Source: DASRWI01 sp035654655 (GTDB lineage: Bacteria; Bacteroidota; Ignavibacteria; Ignavibacteriales; Ignavibacteriaceae). From it: 64,000 nucleotides of DNA. Where the stretch lies: the NCBI GenBank assembly GCA_035654655.1, contig DASRWI010000018.1:20192-84191 (forward strand), read 5' to 3'. Positions 1 to 8,214 of this stretch are shown piece after piece. Numbering within the stretch: position 1 is the stretch's first letter; each line of letters begins with the position of its first letter. A program made the translations under genes and the position numbers. The notes under the pieces were generated by a model. That model saw nothing but the letters and a program-made list of their open reading frames with translations, searched no databases and was not told the origin of the DNA.

Positions 1-601
1 AGAAGCACTTAAAGTTATTACTGTTGATGAAGATAATCATCAATATGAAAAAATATTTTCTGTTATTGGAGAAGCAGCTGAAAACAAAAGTAAAATGCTT
101 GATACTATTAAGAAACAGTTTATTAAATCAGGAGATTCAATTTTTGATATTAAGTTAAATTTGAAAATTGAAAATGACATTATTCCCTTCGTTCCATTTA
201 GTAAATTAAATGAAATAAGAAGGAAAGTATTTGCAGACTGCGAGCAGTTAAGATTAAAAAAGTATAAAAAAGCAATCAAGCAAATTGTTCCTAATGAAGT
301 TGAATATTATCAAAATAAATTAAACTACAAACATAATGTGACTAATAAACTCTCTGAACAATTTTATAAAAGGCACAAATCTGACGTAGTTGAAAAAGGT
401 TTTGAAAAAGATAAGAATGTAGAAGATTTAACAATTATGACATGCAAGTACTGCATCAAAAAGGAATTAGATATATGTCCATTGGATAAAGGGAAGAATG
501 CTGTTCAGAACGATGTACCTTTATATTTGAAGGATGCAAAAAATACTTTCCGTTTAGTTTTTGATTGTGCCAAGTGCGAGATGTCAGTTAAATTAAAATA
601 A
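1..601 (+). CDS. U32 family peptidase, C-terminal part (5' end outside window)
   Basis: The reading frame is open from base 2 with no start, so this is the last about 200 residues of a longer protein. Visible parts match the C-terminal region of U32 (collagenase-like) peptidases: a stretch like 'KLNEIRRKVF' preceded by 'IPFVPFS', as in the DUF3656 collagenase-associated domain, then a cysteine-rich tail with CKYC, a later C in 'DICPLDKG', and a final CAKC. Known U32 proteins act on proteins or, in the tRNA/ubiquinone branches, carry Fe-S clusters. The terminal C-x2-C pairs could bind metal, but that is inference. An internal ATG at 95 is not the real start, because the family-like sequence continues upstream of it. 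The gene ends at a hairpin shared with the convergent gene. Family assignment is from remembered motifs and is fairly sure; the function is not. Confidence 0.72.
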   Translation, partial: EALKVITVDEDNHQYEKIFSVIGEAAENKSKMLDTIKKQFIKSGDSIFDIKLNLKIENDIIPFVPFSKLNEIRRKVFADCEQLRLKKYKKAIKQIVPNEVEYYQNKLNYKHNVTNKLSEQFYKRHKSDVVEKGFEKDKNVEDLTIMTCKYCIKKELDICPLDKGKNAVQNDVPLYLKDAKNTFRLVFDCAKCEMSVKLK

Positions 602-626
602 AAGCCTGATTATTCAGGCTTTTTTT
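602..626. terminator. Bidirectional intrinsic terminator between convergent genes
   Basis: AAGCCTGA (602-609) pairs with TCAGGCTT (614-621) around a 4-base loop. A T run follows on the plus strand and a T-rich tract on the minus strand. The stop codon of the leftward GIY-YIG gene (610-612) lies in the loop, so the hairpin overlaps coding sequence of that gene. Confidence 0.85.
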
Positions 627-966
627 CGTTATAACCTTTTTCTCCATAAGGCTGGAGCTTTTCCAACCATAAATCTTCAAGCACTTCAAGATCCTTATCA
701 TATTTATATGCCGGGTCTTCGACAGGTTTAAGAGTATCTAAAATATTATAAGCAAAATTTTCCTTACCATATTTTTTATAATCAGCGTAAATTTCACTCT
801 GAGGATCACCTCCGAAGTTCATTTCAAATTCAAACCTATTTTGCCGTGCTGTTAAATTTTTTGTTTTACCGATTAAGATTTTACCATTAGTTAAATTTTT
901 AATTTGATAAATGCCCATTGGAGGTAAAGTCTGTTTATATTGTTTTTTTAAGTCTGCTTTATTCAT
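610..966 (-). CDS. GIY-YIG domain protein
   Basis: 118 residues. The N-terminal third reads 'MGIYQIKNL' and then 'GKILIGKT', the GIY and YIG strands of the GIY-YIG nuclease fold, with LIG in place of YIG. A basic stretch follows (KNLTARQNRFEFE) that would hold the conserved catalytic arginine, and an acidic residue occurs later in 'EVLEDLWLEKL'. Family members nick or cut DNA, but many stand-alone small ones have no proven substrate. It starts three bases after the stop of the ArsR/DUF2087 regulator, so the two are almost certainly one transcript. Its last codons lie in the bidirectional terminator. Nuclease activity is inferred. Confidence 0.8.
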   Translation of the reverse strand: MNKADLKKQYKQTLPPMGIYQIKNLTNGKILIGKTKNLTARQNRFEFEMNFGGDPQSEIYADYKKYGKENFAYNILDTLKPVEDPAYKYDKDLEVLEDLWLEKLQPYGEKGYNEKKPE

Positions 967-969
967 TAA

Positions 970-1545
970 TTATTCTCCTTTGTAATCCGGATTTACCCAA
1001 TATGTCTGGTTATGTCTTTTCATCATACCTTCTTCAATCATTAGTCTTCTAATAAGACAGTAATCATCAAATTTATCAATAATCATTTCATTAACATCTT
1101 TTTCAGCATATTGAACATCAGGTTTAAACTTTTTATAAAATTCTCCTAATACAATCATTTTTTTCTTATGTTGAACCGGAAGCTGTTTTAATCTGCCTCT
1201 AACAAAAAATGTTTTCAAAACTTTTGTTTTATACTTATTAATTCTTTCATCCTGGACATACTTATCCATATTATTAAAACTTATTAATTCTTTTAGCGAA
1301 GTATTAAAAATATCATCACATATATGATAAACAATATAATATTGCTCCTTAGTTTTGTACACTAAATTAGCTGATTCAAGTTTTTTCAAATGAAATGATA
1401 CTGTCGAAAAAGCGAGATTTAATCTTTGAGCAAGCTCTTCAACATATTGGGGTTTTTCTAAAAGGCAATTTATAACTCTTAATCTTGATGTATCGGATAA
1501 AGATTTTATTATTTCCAGACTTTGTGTTATTTCCATTACATTCAT
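970..1545 (-). CDS. ArsR-type winged-helix regulator with DUF2087 domain
   Basis: 191 residues. Residues about 5-75 form an ArsR-type winged helix: 'LSDTSRLRVINCLL' and 'STVSFHLKKLESANLV' are the dimerisation/HTH and recognition helices. Residues about 115-185 match DUF2087: 'LPVQHKKKMIVLGEF', 'YAEKDVNEMI', 'DDYCLIRRLMIEEGMM', and a closing 'YWVNP'. No cysteine pair typical of metal-sensing ArsR proteins is visible, so the signal is unlikely to be arsenite-like metals. It leads a two-gene operon with the GIY-YIG protein. The promoter (1565-1593) lies between two near-identical operator-like sites, implying autorepression. The leader is very short, and an in-frame second ATG lies nine bases inside the gene. 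Confidence 0.85.
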   Translation of the reverse strand: MNVMEITQSLEIIKSLSDTSRLRVINCLLEKPQYVEELAQRLNLAFSTVSFHLKKLESANLVYKTKEQYYIVYHICDDIFNTSLKELISFNNMDKYVQDERINKYKTKVLKTFFVRGRLKQLPVQHKKKMIVLGEFYKKFKPDVQYAEKDVNEMIIDKFDDYCLIRRLMIEEGMMKRHNQTYWVNPDYKGE

Positions 1546-1562
1546 TTCTATAATTGTCGAAA
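1545..1562. promoter_or_regulatory. Operator-like site 1 (TTTCTAT-N4-GTCGAAA)
   Basis: An 18-bp imperfect palindrome over the predicted transcription start and reaching the first base of the regulator's start codon. Both 7-base halves are repeated exactly in site 2 (1598-1615); only the 4-base spacer differs. It is probably bound by the ArsR-type product. Confidence 0.6.
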
Positions 1563-1564
1563 CA

Positions 1565-1593
1565 AATATAGGGATTCAAGAATAAGATGTCAA
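1565..1593 (-). promoter_or_regulatory. Promoter of the ArsR/DUF2087-GIY-YIG operon
   Basis: On the minus strand TTGACA (1593-1588) is followed after exactly 17 bases by TATATT (1570-1565). With the next bases this reads TATATTTG, which also fits the Bacteroidota TAnnTTTG element. The predicted start is near 1558, giving a leader of only about a dozen bases before the ATG at 1545. Confidence 0.75.
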
Positions 1594-1597
1594 TCTA

Positions 1598-1615
1598 TTT
1601 CTATGTGAGTCGAAA
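1598..1615. promoter_or_regulatory. Operator-like site 2 (TTTCTAT-N4-GTCGAAA)
   Basis: Second copy of the element at 1545-1562, lying just upstream of the -35 box. The two copies are 53 bp apart, about five helical turns, so dimers on both sites would face the same side of the DNA and bracket the promoter. Confidence 0.6.
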
Positions 1616-1632
1616 TAAAAGCCATCTTAAAA

Positions 1633-3456
1633 TTATAAAATTACTTTTGAAGTATTAAGTTTTCGGCTCCATTTATAAAAAGGAGAGATATATGGAACTG
1701 CAGCGATTCTTCCTCCAAAGCCCATTAAGCGATAAGTGAACATATTTATATTAGTAACAGAAGTAGATTCCAAAGCATCTTTAAATATTTTGAGCCCATA
1801 TTTATCTGCTAACTTTAATGTATATTCATCAAAATTATTTTCAAGTTTTGATGTTTTTATATCAGTTTTAATTTGTTCTTTAACTTTATCGAATGATGCC
1901 AAACTTGTTTTTTGAGGTTCCTTTTTATCAATTAATTTAAAAAGAGAATAGCCTTCAGGTACTTTAATTGGTCCATGTAAATCTCCTATATTCATATCAG
2001 CAGCAATTCTTCCAATCTCTCCATGCAAAGTAACAGGGAAGAGTCCATACTCACCATTTGTCTTTTTTGTCCACTCTCTTTGATTATATTCGCCAGCTAA
2101 TTCTTTAAAGTCTTTCCCTTTTCCCAATTCTTTAATTATTACTTCCATAACTTCAATATTATCTGTCAATATTTCAACAATGTTCACCTGCTTAACGGAA
2201 TCAGGTTTATTCATTATGGAATTATATTTGGAATAGGCTTCATCATCAGATACTTCAATGGAATCCATTAATCTATTTTTTAAGAATTGAGCAGTATAGC
2301 TGCTCTTCCACATTTTTAATTGTTCCTGCACTTCCGGAAGATTTAAGTAACCTCTTTTTAAACCTTCCTGGTACAATAATTCCTGAGCAATAAAGTTATC
2401 AATTACTTGTTTCATCCTGCCATTAACATTTTGAAGGCTAAGTTTTGAAACCTTAAATCCATCCATTGAAATGAAGTGAATAAATTGTCTTAATGTTGAA
2501 GAACCATTTTTAAAATTTACAACTGCGGAATTAATTTTATCCTGAGGCATTGTATTCAACAAATTCATCAATTCAGGCTCAAATAAAGAATATGAGGAAG
2601 TAATAGAATCTTTATATTTACTGTTTAAAGTATTTAATAATTCATTACTTAAATCATTTAGAATAATACCATTTATCTTTGCATCTGATTTTGAAAGAAA
2701 CTCTGATAAAAAGTTCTCAGTTAATATTTTAGCTCTTCTTTCTTTAATAATTCTTTTTACATCAATTTGTTCCTGCTCAGATTTCCCCGATGTGGTAGTT
2801 ATTTTATCTTTTAGTTTAAAAATAAACCATCCCTTGGAAGTTCTAACAGGGGCTGAGAACATTCCAGGTTTCATACTAAATAATGTATCTTCCACATATT
2901 CATCTTCCATCTGACCAAATGTAATCTCTAATGGTTCTTCTTGCCCTTTAAATTCATCTCGTAATGATAGCAAGGAATCGAAAGAAGCATTACTTTTAAG
3001 AAGATTATAAATTTTTAATATTTCTAAAGAATCTGCAGAACTAATTATGTTAACTTTTAAGGTTTTATTTTTGCGAGCTAAACCCTTAATCATATCTTCA
3101 TTTTTTATTTTTATTTTATTTTCAATTTCATTTTTAAATAAAGCATCTTTTACATATAATCTTTCTACTGGTTCAAAGGCGTATTTAACAAATGGCAATT
3201 GGTCTATTCTTAATTGTTCAGCTTCTTTTGCCCATAACTTTTCGGCAATCAAGGAATATAAAAATTCATTTTTAAGTGAATCGGTATTTGAAGAATTTTC
3301 ACTAAGGTGAGGCATAAGCTCGAACATGCTTTTAAATTGAGTTTCCGAAATTTTATCATCACCAACTACCGCAATTGTTTTATCCTTCTTTTGAGGATAA
3401 GCCAAGGTTGTAAATAAAATTAAAACAAACGAAAGCGCACTGAAATATTTGAACAT
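1633..3456 (-). CDS. SurA/PpiC-like peptidyl-prolyl isomerase
   Basis: 607 residues. An N-terminal signal peptide (hydrophobic residues about 5-20, then 'YPQKKDK') sends it to the periplasm. A SurA-like N-domain follows ('IAVVGDDKISETQFKSMFE'). There are two parvulin-type rotamase-like regions: one about residues 125-225 ('FDSLLSLRDEF', 'MKPGMFSAPVRTSKGWFIFKL') and one about 420-520 ('GKDFKELAGEYN', 'ADMNIGDLHGPIKVPEGYSLFKLIDKKE'). SurA-class proteins help fold outer-membrane proteins. The location downstream of the GH3/GH5 operon may be chance, since 72 bases separate it from GH3. The far C-terminus, 'YRLMGFGGRIAAVPYISPFYKW', is not part of the usual family and I cannot explain it. Confidence 0.82.
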   Translation of the reverse strand: MFKYFSALSFVLILFTTLAYPQKKDKTIAVVGDDKISETQFKSMFELMPHLSENSSNTDSLKNEFLYSLIAEKLWAKEAEQLRIDQLPFVKYAFEPVERLYVKDALFKNEIENKIKIKNEDMIKGLARKNKTLKVNIISSADSLEILKIYNLLKSNASFDSLLSLRDEFKGQEEPLEITFGQMEDEYVEDTLFSMKPGMFSAPVRTSKGWFIFKLKDKITTTSGKSEQEQIDVKRIIKERRAKILTENFLSEFLSKSDAKINGIILNDLSNELLNTLNSKYKDSITSSYSLFEPELMNLLNTMPQDKINSAVVNFKNGSSTLRQFIHFISMDGFKVSKLSLQNVNGRMKQVIDNFIAQELLYQEGLKRGYLNLPEVQEQLKMWKSSYTAQFLKNRLMDSIEVSDDEAYSKYNSIMNKPDSVKQVNIVEILTDNIEVMEVIIKELGKGKDFKELAGEYNQREWTKKTNGEYGLFPVTLHGEIGRIAADMNIGDLHGPIKVPEGYSLFKLIDKKEPQKTSLASFDKVKEQIKTDIKTSKLENNFDEYTLKLADKYGLKIFKDALESTSVTNINMFTYRLMGFGGRIAAVPYISPFYKWSRKLNTSKVIL

Positions 3457-3528
3457 ATATAATCTAATTACTTTTATAATTTCTAAATTTATTTACAACC
3501 AATGAATGATAAAATTGAAATATTTATC

Positions 3529-6036
3529 CTATTTGAAAATAATATGGTCTTCCAAACGGATATCATTAGAAGAAGAACCTATCATAAAGTTGAATTTACC
3601 GGATTCAAATTTCCAATCATTCGTATTAATATCGTAGAAACTCAACATATTTTTATCTACTTTAAAACTTACAGTTTTAGTTTCTCCCGGTTTAAGATTT
3701 ACTTTGCTAAAACCTTTTAATTCCTTTTCAGGTCTATCAACTGAGCATTCTTCGTCATTTATATATAGTTGAGCAATTTCACTTCCTTCAACTTTACCAG
3801 TATTAGTTATCGTAAATTCAGCTTCCCAAACATCTGGAGTTTTAGTTGAATTAGATAATATTAAATTATCATATTTAAAAGTGGTATAAGATAATCCATA
3901 ACCAAAATGGAATAAAGGTTCAATACCGTATTTATCAAAATGACGATAACCTACATACAAACCATCAGAATATTCGGTAACACTATCTTTTTTCATATAG
4001 GTATTATAAGCAGAGCAATCTTCCCACTTTTTAGGGAAAGTAATAGGGAGTTTACCTGAAGGATTATAATTTCCAAGTAAAACATCTGCTGCTGCATTAC
4101 CTAATTGTTCACCACCGAACCAGGTTTCAACAACGGCATCAACATCATCAATCCATTCATTCATTAAAACAGGGGAGCCTGTTGTTAAAACAACTACAAC
4201 ATTTTTATTTACTTTCAAAATTTTCTTTACAAGTTCATCCTGACCATTTGGTAATACTAAATCTTTACGGTCTTTTCCTTCAGTTTCATATTGAGATGAT
4301 GTTCCAAGGCATAGAATTACTAACTCTGAATTTTTTGCTAATTCAATTGCGTCATAACTAATATCTTCTTCTGGAGCTCTCCATCCCAAAGTAATAGCTG
4401 CATCTCCACCATTTTCAAAGTATTCTAATTTAATATTATATCTTTTACCTTTTTCTAAATGCATTTTATAAATTGCTGATATATATGCATGGTTGGACCA
4501 ATCGTTAATAACTAAATTGTTATCTATAAATAATCTAATTCCATCATCACTTCCACCATCAAAAGTATATTCACCAGACTTCGGTACTTCTAATTCACCA
4601 ATCCATCTAACAGAGAAATTATCATCCTTTATTTCTTTAGCTGGAGAACCACCGCCCCATTTAAAGAAGATATTATTGTCGATTCTCTTCAAAATTGGTG
4701 TACCTGTTAAATACATATTATCAAAATATTCAGCTTGCAGTCCATGTTTATTAGTTCCTTTTATATAAAAATATTCATTAGCGATAGGTTCTGCATCTCC
4801 ATCAAAAGTGACTCCTGGCTGGAATTCAATTTTTATTTTGTCACCCAATCTATTCTTCAAGCCCTGTAGAATAGAGACAGATGAATAAGGTGAAACCATT
4901 GAACTCCCTCCGCCACCTGTTCTTGCAACATTTCCATTGGGACCAATTACAGCAATTGATTTTACATTTTTATTAATTGGTAAAATATTGTTGTTATTTT
5001 TTAGAAGAACAATACCTTCTTTTTCAACATCATATGCTACATTCTTATGGATTTCATTATTTATTAAAGACGCATTTTCAATATTTTGCTTTTCAAATAA
5101 TCCAAGCTTAAACATTATAGTCAATATTCTTGAAACTTTATCATTTAATTTATCTTCACTCAATTTCCCTGATTTAATATCTTCAAGAAGTGCTGCCATA
5201 CTTAAATATTTTCCATCTGGCATTTCAAGGTCTAATCCACCGTTAAATGTTGGAATAGAGGAGTGAACAGCACCCCAATCTGACATTACTAATCCCTGGA
5301 AGCCCCATTCTTTTTTTAGTTTATCAATTAACAAATAATCATTTTCGCTTGCATAAGGTCCATTAACTTTATTATAGGAAGACATTACAGCAAGAACATT
5401 GGCTTCCTGCACAGCAGCCTTAAAAGAAGGAAGATAAATTTCATTCAATGCTCTTTCATCAATTATAACATTAACGAAATCTCTTTCATATTCTTGATTG
5501 TTTACCGCAAAATGTTTTACTGTAGCAGCAACATTTTCATTTTGAACACCTTTAATGTAAGCTACTGCAAACCTGGAAGTTAAAAAAGGGTCTTCTCCAA
5601 AACTTTCAAAATTTCTTCCACCTTGTGGAATGCGTGCAATGTTAACACAAGGTGCTAAGATTACATCCCGTCCTTTGCCACGTGTTTCTCTGCCAATTGC
5701 AGAACCTAATAATTCTATGAGTTCAGGATTCCAGGTCGAAGCCATAGCAATACCAGATGGAAAAGCTGTTGCTTTATCTATTCTGACACCAAGGGGACCA
5801 TCAGCCATTTTCAATTCAGGTATCCCAAGTCTTTCAATTGGATTAGTAGCAAAACCTGTTCCTCCAAGCATTATAATTTTTTCTTCAAGAGTCATCTTCT
5901 TAATAAGGTCTGCAACTCTTTCACTTATTGGAAGGTTTTTATTTTTATAAGCAGGTTCATCATTTCCTTGAAATCTGCTGCCAGTAATTATAATTGTTAT
6001 TACTATTAAAGAGAGAAGTAACTTAAAATTTTTCAT
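3529..6036 (-). CDS. GH3 beta-glucosidase with PA14 insertion
   Basis: 835 residues. It has a signal peptide, then the GH3 (beta/alpha)8 domain with 'KHFAVNNQEYER' and the nucleophile in 'VMSDWGAV' (D253). A PA14 domain is inserted at about 427-560 ('GLQAEYFDN', 'GGSDDGIRLFIDNNLV'), inside the (alpha/beta)6 domain. After it comes 'YETEGKDR', which holds the likely acid/base glutamate (E584 or E586), and then a C-terminal fibronectin-III-like domain. Kluyveromyces marxianus BglI is a characterised enzyme with this architecture and similar length; there the PA14 domain limits substrate size. It has no T9SS domain, so it is probably periplasmic. It is the last gene of the FHS-ROK-GH5-GH3 operon, nine bases after GH5, and likely releases glucose from short beta-glucans. 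Confidence 0.9.
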   Translation of the reverse strand: MKNFKLLLSLIVITIIITGSRFQGNDEPAYKNKNLPISERVADLIKKMTLEEKIIMLGGTGFATNPIERLGIPELKMADGPLGVRIDKATAFPSGIAMASTWNPELIELLGSAIGRETRGKGRDVILAPCVNIARIPQGGRNFESFGEDPFLTSRFAVAYIKGVQNENVAATVKHFAVNNQEYERDFVNVIIDERALNEIYLPSFKAAVQEANVLAVMSSYNKVNGPYASENDYLLIDKLKKEWGFQGLVMSDWGAVHSSIPTFNGGLDLEMPDGKYLSMAALLEDIKSGKLSEDKLNDKVSRILTIMFKLGLFEKQNIENASLINNEIHKNVAYDVEKEGIVLLKNNNNILPINKNVKSIAVIGPNGNVARTGGGGSSMVSPYSSVSILQGLKNRLGDKIKIEFQPGVTFDGDAEPIANEYFYIKGTNKHGLQAEYFDNMYLTGTPILKRIDNNIFFKWGGGSPAKEIKDDNFSVRWIGELEVPKSGEYTFDGGSDDGIRLFIDNNLVINDWSNHAYISAIYKMHLEKGKRYNIKLEYFENGGDAAITLGWRAPEEDISYDAIELAKNSELVILCLGTSSQYETEGKDRKDLVLPNGQDELVKKILKVNKNVVVVLTTGSPVLMNEWIDDVDAVVETWFGGEQLGNAAADVLLGNYNPSGKLPITFPKKWEDCSAYNTYMKKDSVTEYSDGLYVGYRHFDKYGIEPLFHFGYGLSYTTFKYDNLILSNSTKTPDVWEAEFTITNTGKVEGSEIAQLYINDEECSVDRPEKELKGFSKVNLKPGETKTVSFKVDKNMLSFYDINTNDWKFESGKFNFMIGSSSNDIRLEDHIIFK

Positions 6037-6045
6037 AAAGCAATT

Positions 6046-7257
6046 TTAATTTGTGTTTAGGTTTAAAGCTTTTAAATATTCTTTATTTATTCTGCAGTTC
6101 TCAAATTTTATATTTTCTAAGTAATCGTTTAATGCTTTTTGAATTACTTCTTTTGCAGGAGTAATTTTTCTTAATTCTTCATAAGAAATTCTGGGACTAT
6201 TCGCAAAAGTAATTATTGAATCAAAAAGCTCAGGTTTGTATACGGATGCTATGCAAGATTCAGCATCTAATTTTTTATAAGGCCAGAAGCACCAGCTAAT
6301 TTCATTGTTGTCTAACAAAGTTCTAAAAGAGTTAATCCATTGGAAAGTGTTTTCACCTGATTCACCCATCCAAATTGGAACATTGTATTGGTCTCTAAAA
6401 TCTAAATATTCCTGGATGACTGAGGGGGTTGTATCTGTCCAATATTTATGGAAAGTGTATACAGCTTTTGAATCAAAAGGTTCTCCAAAAATTTTGAAGT
6501 TACTATCCCATTGAGCGCCACCATAAAATAATATATGATTCTTGTCTACAGTTCTTATCGCAGCAGTTAAGTTTTTATAGAATGGTTCAAGGAGGGGATT
6601 AAGTATATCTTTATCAAAATAATGAGCAATAGGTTCATTTAGTAAATCATATCCAATAACATATCTTTCATCTTTGTATTTTTCAGCAATCCTTTTCCAA
6701 ATGTCAATTGTTAGTTGTTGATTTTCTTTTGATTCAAATAAGTAAGGATAACCCCAACTGTCATCAATATTATCCCCGGTTTGACCACCGGGTGCACAGT
6801 GCATATCAAGAATAATATATAATTGTTCTTCTGTGCACCATTTTATGACCCTATCAAGCATCTCAAAACCTGTTGTAATATAATTAGAACTATTTTCATC
6901 TTCAACGAATAATCTAAAATTAAAAGGAACTCGAACTGAGTTTAAGCCAGTACTCTTTAAATATTTAATATCATCTTTAGTTATATAGTTATCTCTGAAC
7001 TTAGTCCAGAATTTTTGTGCTTCATTTGGTCCAAGCATTTCATTAAACAATTTATAAATCAAACGCGGGGACGTTGAATGTTTGAACTTAAACATATAAC
7101 CTTCAGGTACAAGCCAGTTACCTAAGTTAATTCCTCTAAGATGAATAGATTGACCATCTGGTGTAATAAAGTCTTTTCCCTTAACAGAAACAAATTCTGA
7201 TTGTGGGTGGCAAGAAAAGGTTATTATTAATATGAAAAAAAATATTTTTATTTTCAT
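6046..7257 (-). CDS. GH5 glucanase, lipoprotein
   Basis: 403 residues. The N-terminus ends in a lipobox (ITFS|C, Cys16), so it should be a lipoprotein facing the periplasm or the surface. The GH5 fold is clear: 'LRGINLGNWLVPEGY', 'GLNSVRVPFNFR', 'LDMHCAPGGQTGDN', the acid/base in 'YDLLNEPI' (E208), a late 'TFHKY', and the nucleophile in 'WMGESGE' (E299). 'INLGNWL' and 'HCAPGGQ' resemble exo-beta-1,3-glucanase and beta-glucosidase members of GH5 more than cellulases. It overlaps the upstream kinase by four bases (ATGA), so translation is coupled. Substrate specificity is inferred. Confidence 0.88.
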   Translation of the reverse strand: MKIKIFFFILIITFSCHPQSEFVSVKGKDFITPDGQSIHLRGINLGNWLVPEGYMFKFKHSTSPRLIYKLFNEMLGPNEAQKFWTKFRDNYITKDDIKYLKSTGLNSVRVPFNFRLFVEDENSSNYITTGFEMLDRVIKWCTEEQLYIILDMHCAPGGQTGDNIDDSWGYPYLFESKENQQLTIDIWKRIAEKYKDERYVIGYDLLNEPIAHYFDKDILNPLLEPFYKNLTAAIRTVDKNHILFYGGAQWDSNFKIFGEPFDSKAVYTFHKYWTDTTPSVIQEYLDFRDQYNVPIWMGESGENTFQWINSFRTLLDNNEISWCFWPYKKLDAESCIASVYKPELFDSIITFANSPRISYEELRKITPAKEVIQKALNDYLENIKFENCRINKEYLKALNLNTN

Positions 7258-8201
7258 AGCTCATTCCAGATTAATGCAGCAGAACCTAAAATAGCACTAT
7301 TTCCATTAGTTAGATTGGAAGGAAGGATTTTAATTTTATTTTTAAATGAACTTAAAAGATTTTCTTCAAAATGTTTTTTTACCGGTTTAAATATTAAATC
7401 ACCGGACAATGCTAAACCGCCAAATAATATTATTGCTTCCGGACTTGTATGGGCAACAGAATCAGCAAGTTTAATTCCTAAAATTTTACCGGTATATTCA
7501 AAAGCTTCAAGAGCAATGGGGTCACCTTCTAGTGCTGCATCTGCAATCATTTTAGCTGACATATTATTAAAAGATATATCTCTTAATATGCTGTCAGCAG
7601 TTGAGTCACATAAAAGCTCCATTACAGTTCTTCTAATCCCAGAAGCAGAGGCATACGTTTCTAAACATCCTTTTCTACCGCATCCGCAGACTCTTCCGTT
7701 CACATCATAAATAGTATGACCGACTTCTCCAGCAAAACCATCGGCACCATAAATTAATTTGCCATTGGCGACAATTCCGCTGCCTAATCCTGTACCAAGA
7801 GTTATAACAATAAAATCCTTCATACCTTTTGCAGCACCAAATTGCATTTCCCCAATTGCTGCAGCATTAGCATCATTTGTTATAGCAGAAGGAACATCAA
7901 AATATTTTTTAACTATGTCTATAACATTGACGAAACCCCATTTTAAGTTTGGTGGATTTTCAATTGTACCATGATAATAATTAGCATTAGGAGCACCGAT
8001 ACCAATACCGACAAGATTGAATTCTTCTGTGAGTTCTTTTTTTACATTAGAGAAAAGTCTATTAAATAAATATTCCGCTTTTTCGTTAGCACAGGTAGGA
8101 ATTGAATTTTCGAAAAACAATTTTCCTGTTTGGTTTATAAAACCATAGGCGGTGTTAGTACCGCCTATGTCAATTCCTAAAACTATATCAGTTTTATTCA
8201 T
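7254..8201 (-). CDS. ROK-family sugar kinase (glucokinase-like)
   Basis: 315 residues, the usual ROK length. It shows the ATP-binding 'GIDIGGTNTAYG', the catalytic aspartate in 'ITNDANAAA' (D110), 'GTGLGSGIV', the 'EVGH' histidine (H162) and the ROK zinc motif 'CGCGRKGCLE' (C172, C174, C179). It should be cytoplasmic and phosphorylate glucose or a close relative brought in by the FHS permease encoded 13 bases upstream. There is no N-terminal HTH, so it is an enzyme and not an NagC-type repressor. Confidence 0.92.
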   Translation of the reverse strand: MNKTDIVLGIDIGGTNTAYGFINQTGKLFFENSIPTCANEKAEYLFNRLFSNVKKELTEEFNLVGIGIGAPNANYYHGTIENPPNLKWGFVNVIDIVKKYFDVPSAITNDANAAAIGEMQFGAAKGMKDFIVITLGTGLGSGIVANGKLIYGADGFAGEVGHTIYDVNGRVCGCGRKGCLETYASASGIRRTVMELLCDSTADSILRDISFNNMSAKMIADAALEGDPIALEAFEYTGKILGIKLADSVAHTSPEAIILFGGLALSGDLIFKPVKKHFEENLLSSFKNKIKILPSNLTNGNSAILGSAALIWNEL

Positions 8202-8214
8202 TTCAAAAAGATCC

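Noticed and set aside
610..1545. GIY-YIG plus regulator as a defence or mobile element
   Set aside because: No transposase, integrase, toxin or repeat borders are present; the surroundings are ordinary chromosomal genes.
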